NCBI GenBank assembly: GCA_002796995.1
Contig: PEKW01000002.1
Location: forward strand, 62,001 to 126,000
Source of the DNA: Rhizobium sp.
GTDB lineage: Bacteria; Pseudomonadota; Alphaproteobacteria; Rhizobiales; Rhizobiaceae
Length of the DNA stretch: 64,000 nt
Direction: 5' to 3'
Position numbers and translations under genes: made by a program. Position 1 is the stretch's first letter, and the number at the start of each line of letters is the position of its first letter. Below, in pieces: positions 59,796 to 64,000 of this stretch. The notes beneath the pieces are model-generated. The model searched no databases and was not told where the DNA came from. It was given only the letters and a program-made list of their open reading frames with translations.

Positions 59796-60065
59796 ATGAG
59801 CGCTGCCCCACATGTCGCCCGAAGAACAATTCGCCGGCAGCAGTTACGAGAGATCGTACCGCTTGCCGACAGCACGATCTACGACATGGAGCAGCGGGGA
59901 GAATTCCCGCAGCGCTTCTACCTCACCTCGCGCTGCGTCGTCTGGGACTTGGCAGAGGTGGAAGCCTGGCTCGATGCTCGGCGCCATGCCTCTCGTGCAA
60001 ACGCAATCAAACGTGCTCCAAGCCCTGACGTGAGGCTGCGCCGTTCGCGGCCCGTCAAACACTAG
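59796..60065 (+). CDS. AlpA-family excisionase-like HTH protein
   Basis: This 89-aa AlpA/Xis-type protein has a MerR-like winged helix: RRQQLREIVPLADSTIYDMEQRGEFPQRFYLTSRCVVWDLAEVEAWLDARRH (about 13-64). AlpA proteins activate the neighbouring integrase gene and/or act as directionality factors of P4-like islands. It is convergent with the integrase gene and overlaps its 3' end by 11 bp. A hairpin masks its ribosome site, so its synthesis may be tightly limited. Confidence 0.88.
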   Translation: MSAAPHVARRTIRRQQLREIVPLADSTIYDMEQRGEFPQRFYLTSRCVVWDLAEVEAWLDARRHASRANAIKRAPSPDVRLRRSRPVKH

Positions 60066-61311
60066 GCTCCAACTCAAGCAACTCCATCGTGGCCGGGAGC
60101 AGCGTCGGACGATACTTCTGACCCAAAACCCAGGCGTCCAACATATTGGACCACTCCTGCATCATATGGCGGCGTTGATGCTCGTATTCCGCCTTGTTAT
60201 AGACGCCACGCGAAGATCTTCCGTCCTCATGCGCCAAGCACTTCTCGATCCAATCGCTATTGAAGCCCAGTTCGTTCAGCAGGGTAGAACCTGTGCGTCG
60301 TAGGTCATGGACAGTGAACGGTTCGAGCGGCAGCCCCTCTTTTTTCGCTCTGACGACGACCGCTGTCGTTATCCGATTGAATGTCGCCCGCGACATCGGT
60401 GCGTCAGCGTCGTATCGCGATGGAAGGACATAGCGCGAGTTACCCGCGCAAGTTTTCAGCGCGATGAAGATGTCCACTGCCTGCTCCGACAGGTAGACGT
60501 TGTGTGCTTTCGACCGCTTCATTCGCTCTTTTGGGATCGACCAGACAGCGTTCTCGAAATCGACTTCATCCCATGTCGCGTCCTGCAGCTCGCTTTTCCT
60601 GACCATCGTTAGAAGGAAGAGCTTCATTCCCAGCCGTATAGTCGGCAGGGTCGGCACATGGTCGAGCTGACCGAGCATGACGCGGATCTCCGCGGGTGAT
60701 AGCGAACGATCCTTCGGTACGAAGGTTGCGATAGACGCGGGCCCAACCTCATCCGCCGGGTTGGCGACCTTCTCGCCATGCAAGATCGCGAACGCAAAGA
60801 TCAGCTTCACGATATCCCGCAAATGGATAGCTGTAGCTGGAGCACCGCGATCCTTCACTTTTCCGCACATCATGCGGAGATCGTCAGGCGCGATCTCCGA
60901 CAGGAGCCTGTTTCGGAATGTTGGCAAGATGTCGCGCTCGTAGATGGAACGCCGCATAGCCCGCGTGCTGTCGGCCATACGCGACTCTTCGAACCACTTT
61001 TCGCCGAACTCGCCGAACCGCTTCGCCTCTTTCAGTCGACGCTTGTCGTGCTGCTTCTCTTGAGCAGGCGACCGTCCCTCTGAGATGGCCCGCTTCGCAT
61101 TGATCAGCTTCTCGCGAGCCCTGGCAAGCGAGAGGCCGTCGGGGCCGTATCGACCGAGCGTCAGCGTCTCGCGCCGTCCGTTAAGTCGATAATCGTACCG
61201 GAACACGATCGCACCTGACGGCTGGACCACGACGTACATACCGTCACGATCACTCACCTTGTACAATTTCTTCTTTTGCTTCAGTGCCTTAACCGCTGTG
61301 TCAGTAAGCAT
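60055..61311 (-). CDS. int: P4-type tyrosine integrase
   Basis: This 418-aa site-specific recombinase starts at the ATG at 61311 (GGAGG 7 bp upstream). N-terminal DUF4102 arm-binding domain: LTDTAVKALKQKKKLYKVSDRDGMYVVV, RETLTLGRYGPDGLSLARARE. Catalytic residues: R238 (MVRKSEL), H335 and R338 (VHDLRRT), H361 (LAHE) and Y371 (VYNKAEY). A Lys near 263-268 fits the beta-hairpin lysine. It is transcribed away from guaA, whose 3' end is 320 bp away; between them lie repeats that look like arm-type binding sites. Confidence 0.95.
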   Translation of the reverse strand: MLTDTAVKALKQKKKLYKVSDRDGMYVVVQPSGAIVFRYDYRLNGRRETLTLGRYGPDGLSLARAREKLINAKRAISEGRSPAQEKQHDKRRLKEAKRFGEFGEKWFEESRMADSTRAMRRSIYERDILPTFRNRLLSEIAPDDLRMMCGKVKDRGAPATAIHLRDIVKLIFAFAILHGEKVANPADEVGPASIATFVPKDRSLSPAEIRVMLGQLDHVPTLPTIRLGMKLFLLTMVRKSELQDATWDEVDFENAVWSIPKERMKRSKAHNVYLSEQAVDIFIALKTCAGNSRYVLPSRYDADAPMSRATFNRITTAVVVRAKKEGLPLEPFTVHDLRRTGSTLLNELGFNSDWIEKCLAHEDGRSSRGVYNKAEYEHQRRHMMQEWSNMLDAWVLGQKYRPTLLPATMELLELEPSV

Positions 61312-61355
61312 GTGGGGCCTCCAAATCTGTCTCAAAACAGCAGAGAGGCGCCAAT

Positions 61356-61515
61356 TATACCGTCAGGCCAAAACGAGGGGTTTTAGAAGCGAATTTCCCT
61401 CGTTTTTTCAGAAATATAAGGCCAAAAACTATACCGTCAGCAGCTCTCTTGGCCGTGACGGTATAGCGAAATCCCTGATTGAACAAGTTCCCCCATACCG
61501 TCCTCTATACCGTCA
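61356..61515 (+). repeat. TATACCGTCA repeat array beside the integrase gene
   Basis: Exact copies at 61356-61365, 61430-61439 and 61506-61515 in direct orientation, one inverted copy at 61456-61465, and a near copy at 61494-61503 (CATACCGTCC). Two copies are flanked by GGCCAAAA. Clustering of a 10-mer within 160 bp between int and guaA points to integrase arm-type or excisionase binding sites. Confidence 0.7.
61370..61406 (+). terminator. Bidirectional terminator-like inverted repeat
   Basis: AAAACGAGGG and CCCTCGTTTT are perfect 10-bp arms around a 17-nt spacer, with TT following on the plus strand. The A/T ends make it terminator-like in both directions, so it could insulate int from guaA transcription. 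Confidence 0.45.
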
Positions 61516-61630
61516 AATCGGAGCACTACCCCTCGATAGACGGCGATAGACGCGGTTATCATTATCTTGATATTTCAATGGATTATGGCGTACCAGAGCG
61601 TACAAACGGATACCGCCGGAGGGGTAAAAA

Positions 61631-61660
61631 TCATTCCCACTCGATCGTGCCGGGCGGCTT
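61631..61660 (+). other. Probable attachment site in the 3' end of guaA
   Basis: The last codons of guaA (reverse complement ...TCATTCCCACTCGATCG) are the known preferred target of P4-type integrases in many bacteria. The integrase gene is adjacent and the coding sequence stays intact. I did not find a second copy of this end inside the window, so the other junction must lie outside. Confidence 0.6.
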
Positions 61661-63193
61661 CGAAGTCACGTCGTAGACGACGCGGTTGATGCCGCGCACT
61701 TCGTTGATGATGCGGGTGGCGGCGCGGCCGAGGAATTCCATGTCGTAGTGGTAGAAGTCGGCCGTCATGCCGTCGACCGAGGTCACCGCGCGCAGGGCGC
61801 AGACGAATTCATAGGTGCGCCCGTCGCCCATGACGCCGACGGTCTGCACCGGCAGGAGCACGGCGAAGGCCTGCCAGATGGCGTCGTAAAGGCCAGCCTT
61901 GCGGATCTCGTCGAGATAGATGGCATCGGCTTCGCGTAGGATCTCGAGCTTTTCGCGCGTGATGCCGCCGGGGCAGCGGATGGCAAGGCCGGGGCCCGGG
62001 AAGGGATGGCGGCCGATGAAGCTGTCCGGCAGGCCGAGTTCGCGGCCGAGCGCCCGAACCTCGTCCTTGAACAGCTCGCGCAGCGGTTCGACCAACTGCA
62101 TGTTCATGCGCTCCGGCAGACCGCCGACATTGTGGTGCGACTTGATCGTCACCGACGGGCCGCCCGTGAAGGAGACGCTTTCAATGACGTCCGGATAGAG
62201 CGTGCCCTGGCCGAGGAAGTCGGCGCCGCCCAGCTTCTTCGCCTCGTCCTCGAAAGTCTCGATGAACAGCCGGCCGATGATCTTGCGCTTGGTTTCGGGG
62301 TCGCTGACACCTTCCAGTTCACCGACGAAGCGGTCGATTGCGTCGACATGGATGAGGTGCAGGTTGTAGTGTTCCTTGAACATGGCGACCACGTCGGCCG
62401 CCTCGTTCTTGCGCATCAGGCCGTGGTCGACAAGGATGCAGGTCAGCTGGTCGCCGACGGCCTCGTGGATCAGCAGAGCCGCGACCGAGGAGTCGACGCC
62501 GCCCGACAGCGCGCAGATGACGCGCTTGTCGCCGACCTGGTCGCGAATGGCCTGCACCGCCTTGGCGCGATAGGCGGACATGGTCCAGTCGCCCTTGAGC
62601 CCGGCGATCTTGTGGATGAAGTTGCCGATCAGCTTGGCGCCGTCCGGCGTGTGCACGACTTCCGGATGGAACTGCACGGCGTAATATTTGCGCTTCTCGT
62701 CGGCGATGAAGGCGAAGGGAGCGTTGGACGAGGTGGCAACGACCTCGAAGCCCGGCGGGATCGCGGTGACGCGGTCGCCATGGCTCATCCACACCTGATG
62801 GCGCGAGCCGGCGGACCACAGGCCCTCGAACAGTTCGCATTCCTTGTCGATCTCGAGGAAGGCGCGACCGAATTCGCGGTGATGGCCGCTTTCGACCTTG
62901 CCGCCGAGCTGGGCGCACATCGTCTGCTGGCCGTAGCAGATGCCGAAGATCGGCAGGCCGCTGTCGAAGATGATCTGCGGCGCCCGGGGGCTGCCTTCGT
63001 CCAGCGTGGAAGCGGGGCTTCCCGACAGGATGATCGCCTTCGGCTTCAACCGGTGGAAGCCTTCATCGGCGGACTGGAAGGGGACGATTTCGCAATAAAC
63101 GCCGGATTCACGAACGCGGCGGGCGATCAGCTGCGTTACCTGGCTGCCGAAATCGATGATGAGAACGCTGTCGGGATGTGCTGTCTGGGTCAT
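61631..63193 (-). CDS. guaA: GMP synthase (glutamine-hydrolysing)
   Basis: This 520-aa enzyme converts XMP to GMP in purine synthesis. The class I glutamine amidotransferase domain has Cys86 in GICYGQQTM and His176/Glu178 in VQFHPEV. The ATP-pyrophosphatase P-loop is SGGVDS at 230-235, and the C-terminal dimerisation domain ends [15 protein letters not shown]. It is a full-length housekeeping gene, so integration left it functional. It lies 70 bp downstream of the nucleosidase gene on the same strand. Confidence 0.98.
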   Translation of the reverse strand: MTQTAHPDSVLIIDFGSQVTQLIARRVRESGVYCEIVPFQSADEGFHRLKPKAIILSGSPASTLDEGSPRAPQIIFDSGLPIFGICYGQQTMCAQLGGKVESGHHREFGRAFLEIDKECELFEGLWSAGSRHQVWMSHGDRVTAIPPGFEVVATSSNAPFAFIADEKRKYYAVQFHPEVVHTPDGAKLIGNFIHKIAGLKGDWTMSAYRAKAVQAIRDQVGDKRVICALSGGVDSSVAALLIHEAVGDQLTCILVDHGLMRKNEAADVVAMFKEHYNLHLIHVDAIDRFVGELEGVSDPETKRKIIGRLFIETFEDEAKKLGGADFLGQGTLYPDVIESVSFTGGPSVTIKSHHNVGGLPERMNMQLVEPLRELFKDEVRALGRELGLPDSFIGRHPFPGPGLAIRCPGGITREKLEILREADAIYLDEIRKAGLYDAIWQAFAVLLPVQTVGVMGDGRTYEFVCALRAVTSVDGMTADFYHYDMEFLGRAATRIINEVRGINRVVYDVTSKPPGTIEWE

Positions 63194-63263
63194 GGCGAGC
63201 CTTTAATGAAAAGCGCGGGTTCTTTCAATCGGAGAATTGTGCCGATTGTCCGCAATTCCGGTG

Positions 63264-63902
63264 TTAGAACCAGAACACGCCGTCTTCCAGCGCCTCGAAC
63301 AGGGTGTCGACGGTGAGCGCCAGCTTGCGGTCGACCACGTGGAGATATTCCTTCCAGTCGTCGACATGCTTCAGTTCCTGCTTGCCGTCGGAAATGCCGC
63401 GAAGCCCGATCAGCGGCAGGTTGAAGGCATGGCAGGTCCTGAGGACGGCGAAGGTCTCCATGTCGACCATGTCGGCGTCGATCGCCTCATAGGCCGGGCC
63501 GGAAACGATATTGGCGCCGGTCGACAGGCTGGCGGTCGGCACGCCGGGTATGCGCAAGGGTAGTTCGAGCTCCGCCGGCAGGTCGAGAAACGGGGTGCGC
63601 CCCTTTTCGAAACCGAGCGGCGAGGCATCCATGTCGCGATAGGAGACGGAGGACGCCTGGTAGATCTCGGTCTGCTCCAGCCTGGCTGAGCCGGCCGAAC
63701 CGAGCGAGACGACGAGGTCGGGTCGTTCGTTTTCCTGCTCCAACTTCGCCAGCGTCCGCGTCAGCGCGATGGCGGCTTCGACCGGGCCGACGCCGGTCAT
63801 CAGCGGCTCGATCCGCGAGCGCAGGAACGAGCCGTATTCGGCCTCGACCGCCATGACGAACAGGATCGACTTGCCTGATACCGACTTCAGCTCGAACGTC
63901 AT
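63264..63902 (-). CDS. mtnN: MTA/SAH nucleosidase (PNP/UDP phosphorylase family)
   Basis: This 212-aa protein is of the 5'-methylthioadenosine/S-adenosylhomocysteine nucleosidase type. It starts with the strand ILFVMAVEAEYG and has MTGVGPVEAAIALTRTL, VSLGSAGSARLEQTEIY, the nucleoside-binding VDMETFAVLRTCHAFNLPLIGLRGISD (Met-Glu pair and catalytic Asp). The product would release adenine from SAM by-products. Some family members have other purine nucleosides as substrate. It overlaps the upstream gene by 4 bp (ATGA). It is chromosomal. Confidence 0.85.
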   Translation of the reverse strand: MTFELKSVSGKSILFVMAVEAEYGSFLRSRIEPLMTGVGPVEAAIALTRTLAKLEQENERPDLVVSLGSAGSARLEQTEIYQASSVSYRDMDASPLGFEKGRTPFLDLPAELELPLRIPGVPTASLSTGANIVSGPAYEAIDADMVDMETFAVLRTCHAFNLPLIGLRGISDGKQELKHVDDWKEYLHVVDRKLALTVDTLFEALEDGVFWF

Positions 63903-64000
63903 CCGGAAATTCCCTCGCGGCCACGAACGACCATCATCGTGCTGGTCATGGAGGCGATGAGCTTGGCCGGGCCGTCGCCGATCGCATAGCCGCGCCCGTC
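63899..64000 (-). CDS. C-terminal end of an unidentified gene, partial
   Basis: An open minus-strand frame enters from the right edge and ends at 63899 with the residues GYAIGDGPAKLIASMTSTMM and then VVRGREGISG. The stop overlaps the start of the nucleosidase gene (ATGA), so the genes are co-translated. Too little is visible to name the product. Confidence 0.5.
   Translation of the reverse strand, partial: DGRGYAIGDGPAKLIASMTSTMMVVRGREGISG

Noticed and set aside
1..64000. CRISPR array or rRNA operon
   Set aside because: No regularly spaced repeats of CRISPR type and no rRNA sequence were seen; the only short-period repeats are the three iterons and the TATACCGTCA cluster.

Overview
The window looks like a high-GC alphaproteobacterial chromosome, most likely Rhizobiales. 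The reasons are a rhizobial-type guaA at the right end, a trb/traG/traF transfer module with the DUF736, DUF2840 and DUF2274 companions typical of rhizobial conjugative elements, and an FseA/QseM-like control region known from Mesorhizobium symbiosis ICEs. Almost everything from the left edge to about 59.3 kb reads as one integrative and conjugative element (ICE) with cargo. Only guaA, an MTA/SAH nucleosidase gene and one partial gene at 61.6-64 kb look clearly chromosomal.

Layout. 0-8.2 kb (+): a PD-(D/E)xK-like protein cut by the window edge, an RloC/PrrC-like ATPase with a probable HEPN/anticodon-nuclease tail, and type III restriction-modification mod and res genes. 8.2-12.0 kb (-): a tightly packed five-gene operon with two PD-(D/E)xK-like proteins, two unrecognised proteins and a stand-alone M41-like metalloprotease; this is a candidate undescribed defence system. 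12.2-18.2 kb (+): ICE maintenance genes (DUF932, ParB-like, Toprim primase-like, DUF2493). Two of these carry duplicated 94-bp leaders with a covarying hairpin. 18.2-20.3 kb (-): a small cargo insert (GST fragment, AraC regulator, SDR). 20.8-24.6 kb (+): small membrane proteins, DUF736, and the control region: an XRE regulator, a QseM-like DUF2285 protein, an fseA gene split by an apparent +1 ribosomal frameshift, and an RdfS-like excisionase.

24.6-27.1 kb (+): a plasmid-like replication and partition module (RepA, three iterons, ParA, a small partner protein, DUF2840). 27.1-43.1 kb (+): TraF, DUF736, lytic transglycosylase, probable oriT, relaxase, VirD4/TraG, a CopG-like protein, trbBCDEJKLFGI and DUF2274. 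43.3-59.2 kb: metabolic and regulatory cargo dominated by LysR regulators next to SDRs, a GST, a quinone oxidoreductase, an azoreductase, an esterase and a secreted AHL-lactonase-like metallo-hydrolase. 59.3-61.6 kb: tRNA-Leu(CAA), an AlpA-like gene, a P4-type integrase and an array of TATACCGTCA repeats abutting the 3' end of guaA, which is a probable attachment site.

By analogy with ICEMlSymR7A, the frameshifted FseA would switch on the RdfS-like gene and the tra/trb operons. The DUF2285-only protein would restrain it, and RepA/iterons/ParA would maintain the excised circle. Two integration readings remain open: one element running from beyond the left edge to guaA, or a trb-type ICE ending at the tRNA-Leu gene beside a separate small int/alpA island at guaA. 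All functions are inferred from reading the sequence; no database search was run.
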